60,307 nucleotides of DNA from an uncultured Eubacteriales bacterium (GTDB lineage Bacteria > Bacillota > Clostridia > Oscillospirales > Oscillospiraceae): the NCBI GenBank assembly GCA_900316205.1, contig ONBX01000006.1, positions 1 to 60,307 on the forward strand, written 5' to 3'. The position numbers and the translations under genes were made by a program. The notes under the pieces were generated by a model. That model did not search any database, was not told the origin of the DNA, and was given only the letters and a program-made list of their open reading frames with translations. Positions 17,255 through 25,827 of this stretch are shown one piece after another (the first letter of the stretch is position 1; the number at the start of each line of letters is the position of its first letter).

Positions 17255-18298
17255 ATGGGAAGATATATCGTAAAAAGACTGGTCTATATGATCTTTGTCT
17301 TCATTCTCTTGACGTTTCTGCTTTTCCTGCTCTATCAGCTGATGCCTGCCAACCGCGCCTATACCGACGCCAAGGCTGAGCTGGCCGGCCTGAAGAACAC
17401 CCTCAGCGCCGCCGAGCAGGACACAAAGTTTCAGGAATTATATTTGAAGTACCAGCGCCGCTACGGTACGGATACAAATAACAAGATGATCCTGTACCTG
17501 CGCTGGCTGGGTCTCTATCCCTTCTATGACGGCAAGTGCAACGGCATTTTCCAGGGCAACTTCGGCTTCTCTTACCAGCACAATGCCGACGTGGTGAAGG
17601 TCGTTGGGCCCGCGATCCGCAACTCCATGCTCATCGGCCTCATTTCGGAGATCTGCGTCCTGGGCGTTACCATCCCGCTGGGCATCAAGTGCGCTGTGAA
17701 AAAGAACAGCCGCTTTGACCGCGGGACCCAGGTGTTCACGCTGATCGGCTTCTCCACGCCAAGCTTCATCATCTACATCCTGTTCATCGTGTTCTTCTGC
17801 TCGATCCTGGGCTGGTTCCCGGTCTCCGGCATGAAGACCCCAGGCAGCACGGCTACCGGCTGGGCCAACGTGAAGGATGTGCTGCACCACGTGGCGCTGC
17901 CCTGCATCTGCCTGACCTTCGGCTCCCTCGCGTCCATCATGCGTATCACCCGTGCCTCCATGATCGATGCCCTGAGCCTGGACTGCATCCGTACCGCCCG
18001 CGCCAAGGGCCTGCGGGAGAAGGTCGTCATCTACTCCCACGCCTGGCGCAACGCTCTGGTCCCCCTGGTGTCCATCTTCGTGGGCGGCTTCTTCGGCATC
18101 ATCGCCGGCGCCATGATCATGGAGACCATGTTCGGCTTCAAGGGCATGGGTCTTCTGTACCTCAACGCCGTCAGAACCGCCGACTATGACCTCATCATGT
18201 TCATGCAGGTCATCTATACCTTTATCGGCCTGTTCAGCAACCTGGTGTCCGACCTCTGCTATGGTCTCGTCGATCCGCGTGTCCGGATCAGCAAGTGA
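17255..18298 (+). CDS. Peptide ABC transporter permease, DppB/OppB type
   Basis: A 347-aa inner-membrane permease. TM1 is YIVKRLVYMIFVFILLTFLL; a loop of about 100 residues with some heptad-like charge (AELAGLKNTLSAAEQDTKFQ) follows; then the DppB core, with the ATPase-contact loop TRASMIDALSLDCIRTARAK and GLREKVVIYSHAWRNALVPL. The C terminus ends DPRVRISK, typical of the family. It starts behind AAAGGAG and is 13 bases before the second permease gene. Confidence 0.92.
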   Translation: MGRYIVKRLVYMIFVFILLTFLLFLLYQLMPANRAYTDAKAELAGLKNTLSAAEQDTKFQELYLKYQRRYGTDTNNKMILYLRWLGLYPFYDGKCNGIFQGNFGFSYQHNADVVKVVGPAIRNSMLIGLISEICVLGVTIPLGIKCAVKKNSRFDRGTQVFTLIGFSTPSFIIYILFIVFFCSILGWFPVSGMKTPGSTATGWANVKDVLHHVALPCICLTFGSLASIMRITRASMIDALSLDCIRTARAKGLREKVVIYSHAWRNALVPLVSIFVGGFFGIIAGAMIMETMFGFKGMGLLYLNAVRTADYDLIMFMQVIYTFIGLFSNLVSDLCYGLVDPRVRISK

Positions 18299-18311
18299 GG
18301 TGTGAGTAGCG

Positions 18312-20288
18312 ATGAAAGAAAATAGGGAAAACATCTTCCATAAGCTCGGCCGCTGGGTTACCCGTATGTTCATGGGTCCGACCTATGAGGATCGGATGTA
18401 TCGCAAGAACAAGAAGGCCGAGGAGAACAAGGACGAGGAAAAGAAACCGGACGATTCCGAGCTGATCGTCAGCCCCGGCCGTCAGGTCCTCCAGCGTTTC
18501 CTTGAGCGGAAATTCGCCGTGGTCTCCGTGGTGGTCGTGCTGGTCATGTTCTGCGTCGTCTTCATCGGGCCGCTTTTCATGCCCAAGTATTACGACTCCT
18601 ACACCGAGACCACACAAAAGGATCTGCCGCCCACCATGTCGTTCATGAAGGTCCCCAAGGAGCTGCAGAACGACATCAAGATGATCGACAACTACGGCAG
18701 CTTCACCGTAGGCCTTTCCAATGCCGGCAAGGTTTACGTCTGGGGCATCACCCGCATCGGCGCCACCGGCCTTGACGTGAAGCACATCCCCGAAGAGGTG
18801 CAGAACGCCAAGATCGAGTGGGTCTCCGCCGGTATCGACCACATCATTGCCATTGACGAAAACGGCAAGTTCTACGGCTGGGGCAGCAACCAGTTCGGCC
18901 AGTACGCCGTGAACGACAAGGTGCTCTCCAACCCCAACCTGGCCCCTGTGCCTGACGAGGTGCTGGACGGGGTGGACCCCGACCAGATCCAGAAGGTCAC
19001 CAGCGGTTACCAGGCCAGCGCCATCCTGATGCAGGACGGCACCCTCTATATCTGGGGCAACAAGCAGGCCTACTCCAACATCGACTCCTTCATCGGCAAG
19101 ACGAATATGGAGGACGTGGACTTTACGCTGAACTATGTTGTGGGCCTCACCAAGGACCGCAACAGCGTTTACTGCGGCGTCCGCGGCCTGTATAACACCG
19201 CCCGCGCCGCCATCGGCGAAAAGGGCGTGAAGATGTTTGAGTTCCTGGACGGCCGGAAGATCGAGAGCGTCACGGCCACCACCAAGAGCATCTGCTGCCT
19301 GCTGGACGACGGTTCCATCGCCCTGGTGGGCGACTTCCCCACGGATACCACCCAGGTCCCCGTCCTCTCTGACGGAGAGTACTACACCGAGATCCAGGGC
19401 GGTGCCTATCACTTCACGGCCTGCACCAACCTGGGCCATGTCTACAGCTGGGGCGGCGACCACTTCTATCAGGCGGAAGCCCCCACCGGCAAGATCACCA
19501 ACGCCGCCAAGGTCTACACCGGCTCCTTCCAGAGCTATGCGGTGGATGAAAACGACAAGCTGCTGGGCAAGTGGGGCCTGAAGGGCTATCTCTTCGGCAC
19601 CGACGACGCCGGCGCTGATATCGCCTCCCGCGTTGTGGCCGGCGGCCGCGTCACCATGACGGTCGGCGCCATCGCCGTTATCATCGAGATCCTGATCGGC
19701 GTCACCATCGGCCTGATCTCCGGTTATGCCGGCGGCTGGGTGGACATCCTGCTGATGCGTATCGCCGAGGTGTTCTACTCCATCCCGCTTTATCCCTTCA
19801 TGCTGATCCTCTCCTCTCTGCTGGCGCAGGCATCCCTGACCCAGGACCAGAGGCTCTTGATGATCATGGTGATCCTGGGCGTTCTGGGCTGGCCCGGATT
19901 TGCCTACATCACCCGTGCCCAGATCCTGGTGGCCCGCGAGAGCGAGTATGTCACCGCCGCCCAGGCCATGGGCGTCAAGGAGGGGCGGATCGCCTTCAAG
20001 CACATCCTGCCCAACATCATCTCCGTTATCCTGGTCAACATCGTGCTGTCCTTTGCAGCCTCCATGCAGACGGAGACCTCCCTGTCCTTCCTGGGCTTCG
20101 GCGTTATGTACCCGCAGCCGAGCTGGGGCAATATGCTGACCCGCGCCAGCAACGCCACCGCGGCCATCAACTTCTGGTGGCAGTGGCTGTTTACCTCGAT
20201 CATCCTTGTGTTTACCGCGGTTTGTATCAACACCATCGGTGACACGATCCGCGACGTGATGGACCCCAAGTCCTCCAATGATAAGTAA
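18312..20288 (+). CDS. Peptide ABC transporter permease, DppC type, with a seven-repeat RCC1-like propeller in the outer loop
   Basis: A 658-aa protein, about twice the family length. Residues 1-67 are a charged cytosolic segment; TM1 is about 68-90. Residues about 115-425 form an insert with seven similar units, each ending in a DGxxYxWG-like strand (VYVWG 141-145, FYGWG 187-191, LYIWG 245-249, VYCGV 286-290, IALVG 336-340, VYSWG 377-381, KWG 420-422), as in RCC1 beta-propellers. The normal DppC sequence resumes at GYLFGTDDAGADIASRVVAG (425-444), with five more membrane segments and the ATPase-contact motif YVTAAQAMGVKEGRIAFKHI. By topology the propeller faces outside. Ordinary DppC has about 40-50 residues here. 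Confidence 0.93.
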   Translation: MKENRENIFHKLGRWVTRMFMGPTYEDRMYRKNKKAEENKDEEKKPDDSELIVSPGRQVLQRFLERKFAVVSVVVVLVMFCVVFIGPLFMPKYYDSYTETTQKDLPPTMSFMKVPKELQNDIKMIDNYGSFTVGLSNAGKVYVWGITRIGATGLDVKHIPEEVQNAKIEWVSAGIDHIIAIDENGKFYGWGSNQFGQYAVNDKVLSNPNLAPVPDEVLDGVDPDQIQKVTSGYQASAILMQDGTLYIWGNKQAYSNIDSFIGKTNMEDVDFTLNYVVGLTKDRNSVYCGVRGLYNTARAAIGEKGVKMFEFLDGRKIESVTATTKSICCLLDDGSIALVGDFPTDTTQVPVLSDGEYYTEIQGGAYHFTACTNLGHVYSWGGDHFYQAEAPTGKITNAAKVYTGSFQSYAVDENDKLLGKWGLKGYLFGTDDAGADIASRVVAGGRVTMTVGAIAVIIEILIGVTIGLISGYAGGWVDILLMRIAEVFYSIPLYPFMLILSSLLAQASLTQDQRLLMIMVILGVLGWPGFAYITRAQILVARESEYVTAAQAMGVKEGRIAFKHILPNIISVILVNIVLSFAASMQTETSLSFLGFGVMYPQPSWGNMLTRASNATAAINFWWQWLFTSIILVFTAVCINTIGDTIRDVMDPKSSNDK

Positions 20289-20302
20289 GGGGGGAATGTG
20301 TA

Positions 20303-21316
20303 ATGCCGTTACTTGAAGTAAAAGATCTGCACACATTCTTTAGGACCAAGAAGGGCATCGTCAAAGCGGTCAACGGCGTGTCCTATTCGCTGGAAGCGGG
20401 CAAGACCATCGGCATCGTCGGTGAGTCCGGCTCCGGCAAGTCCGTTTCCGCCATGAGTATCCTGCAGCTGCTGGACGGCAACGGATACATCGACAGCGGT
20501 GAGATCCTCCTGGACGGGCAGGATCTTACCAAGTTCTCCGTCAAGCAGATGAACCACATCCGCGGCAACGAGATCTCCGTCATCTTCCAGGAGCCCATGA
20601 CCTCCCTGAACCCCGTCTTCAGTGTGGACAAGCAGCTCAGCGAGCCCTTTATGATCCACCAGGGGATGAACAAAAAGGAAGCCCATGAGCACGCGCTCCA
20701 GATGCTCTATGACGTTCAGATCCCGAACCCCGAGGTCGTCATCAAGCAGTATCCCCACCAGCTCTCCGGCGGTATGCGCCAGCGTGTCATGATCGCCATG
20801 GCCCTGGCCTGCAAGCCCAAGATCCTCATCGCCGACGAGCCCACCACCGCTCTGGACGTGACCATTCAGGCGCAGATCCTGCACCTGATGAACGAGCTGA
20901 AGCGCACCACCGGCACCGCCATCATCTTCATTACCCACGACCTGGGCGTCATCAACGAGATGGCAGACGATGTGGCCGTGATGTACTGCGGCCAGGTGGT
21001 GGAGCGCGCACCCGCGGAGGTCATTTTCCAGAACTGCAAGGAAAGCCATCCCTACACCGAGGGTCTGATGGAGTCCATCCCCAGGCTCGATACCGAGGCC
21101 GAACGTCTCGACCCCATTCCCGGCGTTGTTCCGCACCCCCTGGCGCTGCCCAAGGGCTGCAAATTCGCGCCGCGCTGCAAATACTGCACCAAGAAGTGTC
21201 TCGAGGAAGAACCGGAGCTGATCCACGTCCACGACAACCAGCTCGTGCGGTGCTTCTATCCCAACAAGGAGGAACGGAACAGTGCCGAACACCAAGAAAT
21301 TACTGTCAATCACTAA
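20303..21316 (+). CDS. Peptide ABC transporter ATPase, DppD/OppD type
   Basis: A 337-aa ATPase with Walker [10 protein letters not shown]-loop [11 protein letters not shown], signature [15 protein letters not shown], Walker [13 protein letters not shown] and switch ITHDLGV. The C-terminal oligopeptide-transporter domain keeps the cysteine cluster ([15 protein letters not shown] ... RCFYP), which binds an iron-sulphur cluster in some structurally studied homologues. Length is ordinary, in contrast to its DppF-type partner. The last 35 bases overlap the partner gene, so they are coupled. Confidence 0.94.
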   Translation: MPLLEVKDLHTFFRTKKGIVKAVNGVSYSLEAGKTIGIVGESGSGKSVSAMSILQLLDGNGYIDSGEILLDGQDLTKFSVKQMNHIRGNEISVIFQEPMTSLNPVFSVDKQLSEPFMIHQGMNKKEAHEHALQMLYDVQIPNPEVVIKQYPHQLSGGMRQRVMIAMALACKPKILIADEPTTALDVTIQAQILHLMNELKRTTGTAIIFITHDLGVINEMADDVAVMYCGQVVERAPAEVIFQNCKESHPYTEGLMESIPRLDTEAERLDPIPGVVPHPLALPKGCKFAPRCKYCTKKCLEEEPELIHVHDNQLVRCFYPNKEERNSAEHQEITVNH

Positions 21317-22928
21317 TCTGAAGAAGTATTTTCCGGTAGCCAAAACCTCCATCTTCCAGAAGAACACGCTGTATGTGCGCGCGAATGAGGATATCACCAT
21401 CGATATCTATGAGGGCGAGACCCTGGGTATCGTGGGCGAGTCCGGCTGCGGAAAATCTACCTTCGGCCGCGTTCTGCTGCAGCTTTATCCCCAGACGGCC
21501 GGCTGCACGCTCTACTACGGCACCACACTGGATCGCATGACTCCCAGCTATGTGGAGGACACCATCGTCCATCACGAGAAGTACCGCCGCAAGCTGAAAA
21601 AATCCACCGAGAAGTACGAAGAGCTTCACAAGAAGGTGGAGGAGGCCGGCGGCGAGGATTCCGCGGACTTCTATCTGCTGCAGTCCGAGCATCTGGCCAA
21701 GGGCGAGATGGAGACCGACGTCAGCAATCTGGTGAAGATCCTGGGCGGCTTCTATCCCTGCGAGGACAAGAAGGGCATCGATCTGCTGCACAAGCAGTTT
21801 GAGGCCTGCAAGAAGCGCAACGAGGTCTCCGAGAAGGTACGCCTGCACCAGGTGGCGTCCGAGCACTTCGAACAGGAGTATCAGGAGGCCGACGCCGGCA
21901 AGAAGGCCGGACTGGAAAAGAAGAGAAACGACGCCAAGGCGAAGCTGGCCGCCCTGCAGAAGGATGAGGCTGCCGCTCAGGCCCAGGTGGACAAGATCAC
22001 CGGAGAGCTTGACGCTCTGCGCGCCACCTATTCGAACAACGAGCAGTTCCAGTATTACGAGGGCCTGCGGGACAACGGCGTTGACCTGGCCCGTCTGAAA
22101 TACGCTGAGATGCGCAAGCTGCGCAAGGACCTGCAGATCATTTTCCAGGACCCCTACTCCAGTCTGAACCCTCGCTTCACTGTGGGCCAGATCATCGAAG
22201 AGGGCCTGGTCACCCACCACTTCTTCCGTCACGGCTCCGCCCGGATGCGTCAGTACATTGTGGAGACCATGGAAAAGTGCGGCCTGCAGGAATACATGCT
22301 GCACCGCTATCCCCACCAGTTCTCCGGCGGCCAGCGCCAGCGTATCTGCATTGCCCGCGCTCTGGCTGTGCAGCCGAAGTTCGTGGTCTGTGACGAATGC
22401 GTTTCCGCTCTGGACGTGTCCATCCAGTCCCAGATCATCAACCTGCTCCAGGATCTGAAGGAGAAGCAGAACCTGACCTACCTCTTCATCTCTCATGACC
22501 TGTCCGTCGTCAAGTTCATCTCCGACCGGATCGCCGTCATGTATCTGGGCAATATCGTGGAGCTGACCGACAAGAAGACCATCTTCAAGGATCCCCGTCA
22601 TCCCTACACCGTGGCGCTGCTCTCCTCCATCCCCACCACCGATCCCGGTTCTGCGGATAAGGAGCGCATCATCCTGGAGGGCTCCATCCCCAGCCCCGTG
22701 AACCCGCCCGACGGCTGCAAGTTCTGCACCCGCTGCTACATGGCAACGGAGAAGTGCCGCCGCGTGACGCCGGACCTGGTGGAGATCGAGCCGGGCCACT
22801 TCTGCGCCTGCCATTATCCCGAGCGGAAGCTGGACGAGAACGGCGAGTATCTCTTCGAGGTCAAAAAGTCCACCAAGACCATCGAGGCCGAAAACGACGC
22901 GAAAGCTGCGGCCCAGGCAAAGAGCTGA
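21282..22928 (+). CDS. Peptide ABC transporter ATPase, DppF/OppF type, with a long coiled-coil insert
   Basis: A 548-aa ATPase, against about 320-330 for the family. Walker A GESGCGKST is at residues 52-60; the Q-loop IIFQDPYSSLNPR is at 286-298; signature FSGGQRQR at 347-354; Walker B FVVCDECVSALD; switch His405. About 185 extra residues (roughly 85-272), rich in Lys, Glu, Ala and Gln with heptad-like spacing, separate Walker A from the Q-loop, for example KKAGLEKKRNDAKAKLAALQ. The C-terminal cysteine cluster (CKFCTRC ... CACHYPE) is present. The GTG start at 21282 overlaps the upstream ATPase gene and follows AAGGAGG. The insert probably projects from the helical region into the cytosol. 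Confidence 0.93.
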   Translation: MPNTKKLLSITNLKKYFPVAKTSIFQKNTLYVRANEDITIDIYEGETLGIVGESGCGKSTFGRVLLQLYPQTAGCTLYYGTTLDRMTPSYVEDTIVHHEKYRRKLKKSTEKYEELHKKVEEAGGEDSADFYLLQSEHLAKGEMETDVSNLVKILGGFYPCEDKKGIDLLHKQFEACKKRNEVSEKVRLHQVASEHFEQEYQEADAGKKAGLEKKRNDAKAKLAALQKDEAAAQAQVDKITGELDALRATYSNNEQFQYYEGLRDNGVDLARLKYAEMRKLRKDLQIIFQDPYSSLNPRFTVGQIIEEGLVTHHFFRHGSARMRQYIVETMEKCGLQEYMLHRYPHQFSGGQRQRICIARALAVQPKFVVCDECVSALDVSIQSQIINLLQDLKEKQNLTYLFISHDLSVVKFISDRIAVMYLGNIVELTDKKTIFKDPRHPYTVALLSSIPTTDPGSADKERIILEGSIPSPVNPPDGCKFCTRCYMATEKCRRVTPDLVEIEPGHFCACHYPERKLDENGEYLFEVKKSTKTIEAENDAKAAAQAKS

Positions 22929-22931
22929 GTT

Positions 22932-23090
22932 ATGGAAGATCCCGAAAAGCTCGAACAGGAAGAGGAAATGCCGGAACTGGAGAAGAACGACACCTTCGCC
23001 ATGTGGATCGCCGGCGTGCTCACCGTAGGCCTGCCCATCGGCCTTGTGCTGGTGGTTCTCGCCGGGATCTTTATCCTGGTTTTTCACTGA
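22932..23090 (+). CDS. Small single-span membrane protein of the transporter operon
   Basis: A 52-aa protein, MEDPEKLEQEEEMPELEKND then a 29-residue hydrophobic segment (TFAMWIAGVLTVGLPIGLVL...). The acidic N terminus and a single C-terminal membrane span suggest a tail-anchored accessory subunit. The start is three bases after the ATPase stop, its ribosome site being inside that gene (GGCAAAGAGC is weak), and the operon terminator follows 51 bases after its stop. I recognise no family. Confidence 0.7.
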   Translation: MEDPEKLEQEEEMPELEKNDTFAMWIAGVLTVGLPIGLVLVVLAGIFILVFH

Positions 23091-23141
23091 TCCTACCGCA
23101 CAGGGTGGCTCGGAGGGACCGGACCCCGCTCCCCAAAACAC

Positions 23142-23181
23142 AAAAAGAGACTGTGTTTGAAGTAACACGGTCTCTTTTTTT
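23142..23181 (+). terminator. Terminator of the peptide transporter operon
   Basis: AAAAAGAGACTGTGTT (23142-23157) pairs with AACACGGTCTCTTTTT (23164-23179), 16 bp with one G-T pair, 6-nt loop, ending in a T-run. Ends the unit from 14431. Confidence 0.92.
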
Positions 23182-23249
23182 GGGCATATGCCCCGGGCGG
23201 AAGGAGCATTGGGCGAAATGCTTTTGCGCCGCGGAAAGCAAATGGGGAC

Positions 23250-23278
23250 TTGTTTCTGCGCGGCTTCAATGGTACAAT
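23250..23278 (+). promoter_or_regulatory. Promoter of the GH2/GH36 pair
   Basis: TTGTTT (23250-23255), 17-base spacer, TACAAT (23273-23278), 43 bases before the GH2 start. The -35 is weak and the -10 good. Confidence 0.6.
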
Positions 23279-23321
23279 AATATGAAAAAATATCGACAGA
23301 AACAGCTCGGAGGAAAGCGCC

Positions 23322-25679
23322 ATGATCAGCATTTGCAGCGGATGGGAATATACCGAACAGTGGTCCGAGGACTTTCTCCGGGGAGAGGGCACCGGGACGC
23401 CGGTGCGCCTTCCTCATAACGTGCAGGAGCTGCCGCTGCACTATTCCGGTCCCCGGGACTATGAGCGCGTCTGCGGCTATCGCCGAACGCTGCGCCTGCC
23501 CGAGGAGGCCGCCGGAAAGCGCGTTTTCCTGCAGTTTGACGGGGCGGCCCATATCGCCCGGGTCTATTGCAACGGCGTCCTCTGCTGCGAGCACCGCTGC
23601 GGCTACACCGCCTTTCGCGCGGAGATCACGGATCTGGTCGATTTCGGGGCGGACAACCGCATCGCCGTGGAGCTGGACTGCACGGAGAACGGCTCCATCC
23701 CGCCCTTTGGCTTCGTCATCGATTATCTGACCTACGGCGGCCTCTACCGGGAGGTCTGGCTGGACCTGCGGGAGCGGGATCACATCCGTGACCTCTTCGT
23801 CTACACCCCGAGTCTGGACCGGGTGGAGGCCAGACTGGAGCTCTCCCGACCCGGGCTGCCGGTGCGCCTCTCCCTCTGGGACGGGGACGCCTGCCTCCTG
23901 AAGGAGACGGGAGGGGAGCGCTTCTCCCTTCGCCTCCCCGGACTCACGCCCTGGAGCCCGGAAAAGCCCAAGCGCTATCTGGCCCGGGCGGAGCTGCTGG
24001 ACGAGAGCGGCAGGGTGCTGGATGCGCAGGAAACGCTCTTTGGCGTGAGAACCGTGGAATTTCGGCCCGAGGGCTTCTTCCTCAACGGAAAGCCCGGCTA
24101 TCTTCGGGGCCTGAACCGGCACCAGTGTTACCCCTATATCGGCTACGCGGCACCGGAGAGGCTCCAGCGGGAGGACGCCCGCATTTTGAAGGAGGAGCTG
24201 AGCTGCACCGCCGTACGCACCTCCCACTATCCCCAGAGCCAAAGCTTCATCGACGAGTGTGACCGGCTGGGCCTGATGGTCTTTACCGAGATCCCGGGCT
24301 GGCAGCACATCGGGGACGAGGCCTGGAAGGATCAGGCGGTGCAGAATGTGGAGGAGATGGTGCGGCAGTACCGCAACCATCCCAGTATCGTCCTCTGGGG
24401 CGTGCGCATCAACGAGAGCCAGGATGACGACGCCTTTTATCTGCGCACCAATGACCTCTGCCACAGGCTTGACCCCAGCCGCCCCACCTCCGGGGTGCGC
24501 TATCTGCAGAAGTCCAGCCTGCTGGAGGACGTTTACGCCTATAACGACTTTTCCCACGTGGGCAATAACCCCGGCGTCCTGCCGAAAAAGCAGGTCAGCA
24601 CCCATCCGGAGAGGGCTCTGCTGGTGTCCGAGCACAACGGGCACATGTTCCCCACCAAGAGCTATGACCCCTGGTCCAAGCGCCAGGAGCAGGCCCTGCG
24701 CCACGCCCGGGTCCAGAACGATGCCCGGGCTGACGGGGAGCATGCCGGCTGCTTCGGCTGGTGTATGTTCGACTATGCCACCCACAAGGACTTCGGCTCC
24801 GGGGACAAGATCTGCTATCACGGGGTGATGGACGCCTTCCGCAACCCCAAGCTTGCGGCGGCGCTCTATGCCAGCCAGGGGGAGGAGACCCCCGTGCTGG
24901 AGCTGGGCACCCCCATGGAGATCGGCGACTATCCCGGCGGCAACCTGGGGGAGCTCTATGTCTTCACCAATGCCGACGAGGTGGCGCTCTATAAAAATGA
25001 CTCGTTTGTGAAGAGCTTCCGGCCCAGAGGCTGGAAGGGTCTGCCCCACGGGCCGGTGCACATCGACGATACCATCGGCTGCCTGCTGGAGACCCAAGAG
25101 GGCTTTGACAGGACCAAGGCCGCTCTGGTGAAGCGGCTGCTGCTGAACCTGGGCAAGCACGGCCCCAGCAACCTGAACGCTGAGGACAAGGCCATCGGCA
25201 TGGTGCTGATGACCCGCTACGGCATGAAGGTGAAGGACGTGTCGGACCTTTACGGCAAATACGTGGGCAACTGGGGCGGCGAGGCCACGGTCTGGCGCTT
25301 TGACGGAAAGAAGGACGGCAAGGTCATTGCCAGCGCCACCCGCTGCCCGGGTCAGGATCTGCACCTGGAGGTGAAGGTCAGCTCCCTGTGCCTGCGGGAG
25401 GGCGACCGCTACGACATGGCGGCGGTACGCATCCGGGTGCTGGACGAGCATGACTGCCTGGCCCCCTATGCCCAGCTGGCCCTGTCCCTGCAGACAGAGG
25501 GCGCGGTGGAGATCGCAGGGCCGAAGCTCGTTTGCGCCGAGGGCGGCAGCACCGGCTGCTATGTGAAGACCACCGGCAAGACCGGCGAGGGCATCCTGCG
25601 CGTCCGCTGCGGCCAGTGCGAGCCGGTGACCCTGCGCTTCACGGTGGAGGACGGAGGAACCCATGCTGTTTCGCTATGA
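23322..25679 (+). CDS. Glycoside hydrolase family 2 enzyme, probable beta-galactosidase
   Basis: A 785-aa cytosolic enzyme (no signal peptide). The order is the GH2 one: sugar-binding jelly roll (about 1-165), immunoglobulin-like domain, then TIM barrel from about 260 with FFLNGKPGYLRGLNRHQCYP. The acid/base is Glu365 in WGVRINES and the nucleophile Glu437 in LVSEHNG. A further domain of about 200 residues at the C terminus is of unclear type. Specificity is not fixed by sequence; beta-galactosidase is favoured because a GH36-like alpha-galactosidase gene follows. Its 3' end overlaps the next reading frame by 17 bases. Confidence 0.85.
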   Translation: MISICSGWEYTEQWSEDFLRGEGTGTPVRLPHNVQELPLHYSGPRDYERVCGYRRTLRLPEEAAGKRVFLQFDGAAHIARVYCNGVLCCEHRCGYTAFRAEITDLVDFGADNRIAVELDCTENGSIPPFGFVIDYLTYGGLYREVWLDLRERDHIRDLFVYTPSLDRVEARLELSRPGLPVRLSLWDGDACLLKETGGERFSLRLPGLTPWSPEKPKRYLARAELLDESGRVLDAQETLFGVRTVEFRPEGFFLNGKPGYLRGLNRHQCYPYIGYAAPERLQREDARILKEELSCTAVRTSHYPQSQSFIDECDRLGLMVFTEIPGWQHIGDEAWKDQAVQNVEEMVRQYRNHPSIVLWGVRINESQDDDAFYLRTNDLCHRLDPSRPTSGVRYLQKSSLLEDVYAYNDFSHVGNNPGVLPKKQVSTHPERALLVSEHNGHMFPTKSYDPWSKRQEQALRHARVQNDARADGEHAGCFGWCMFDYATHKDFGSGDKICYHGVMDAFRNPKLAAALYASQGEETPVLELGTPMEIGDYPGGNLGELYVFTNADEVALYKNDSFVKSFRPRGWKGLPHGPVHIDDTIGCLLETQEGFDRTKAALVKRLLLNLGKHGPSNLNAEDKAIGMVLMTRYGMKVKDVSDLYGKYVGNWGGEATVWRFDGKKDGKVIASATRCPGQDLHLEVKVSSLCLREGDRYDMAAVRIRVLDEHDCLAPYAQLALSLQTEGAVEIAGPKLVCAEGGSTGCYVKTTGKTGEGILRVRCGQCEPVTLRFTVEDGGTHAVSL

Positions 25680-25809
25680 GGTCCGCGTCAGCGGACAGGC
25701 GCCCATCCGGGGAGACTGGGAAGTGCAGGCGGGGGAGAACCGACTGGTGCTCCCGCTGCCGGCCGGAAAGCTGGAATCCGTCAGCGCCCGGGGCAGGCTT
25801 TCTCTGTGA
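25663..25809 (+). pseudogene. N-terminal fragment of the GH36-like gene, cut by an in-frame TGA
   Basis: A 48-aa frame with its own ribosome site (GGAGG before ATG 25663), overlapping the GH2 gene end. It ends at TGA 25807-25809, but the same frame continues without interruption into the 470-aa GH36-like frame. Together they would give a 525-residue protein whose junction (KIFMNGYQTWT) is the expected start of the GH36 catalytic part. One base change (for example TGG or CGA to TGA), or a sequencing error, explains it. Selenocysteine is unlikely. Confidence 0.7.
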
Positions 25810-25827
25810 GAGACGGAAAAGATTTTC

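Noticed and set aside
21306-25664. Very long minus-strand open frame (over 1,400 codons) opposite the ATPase and GH2 genes
   Set aside because: It is antisense to two clear genes, mirrors their codon pattern in GC-rich DNA, and its product has no recognisable domain. The same holds for long minus-strand frames opposite the binding protein (14646-17069), the DppC permease (18288-20336), the LRR gene and the sugar importer genes.
25807-25809. TGA as a selenocysteine codon in the GH36-like gene
   Set aside because: The family has no selenocysteine at this position, the position is not catalytic, and I see no convincing SECIS-like structure right after it. A nonsense change or error is simpler.
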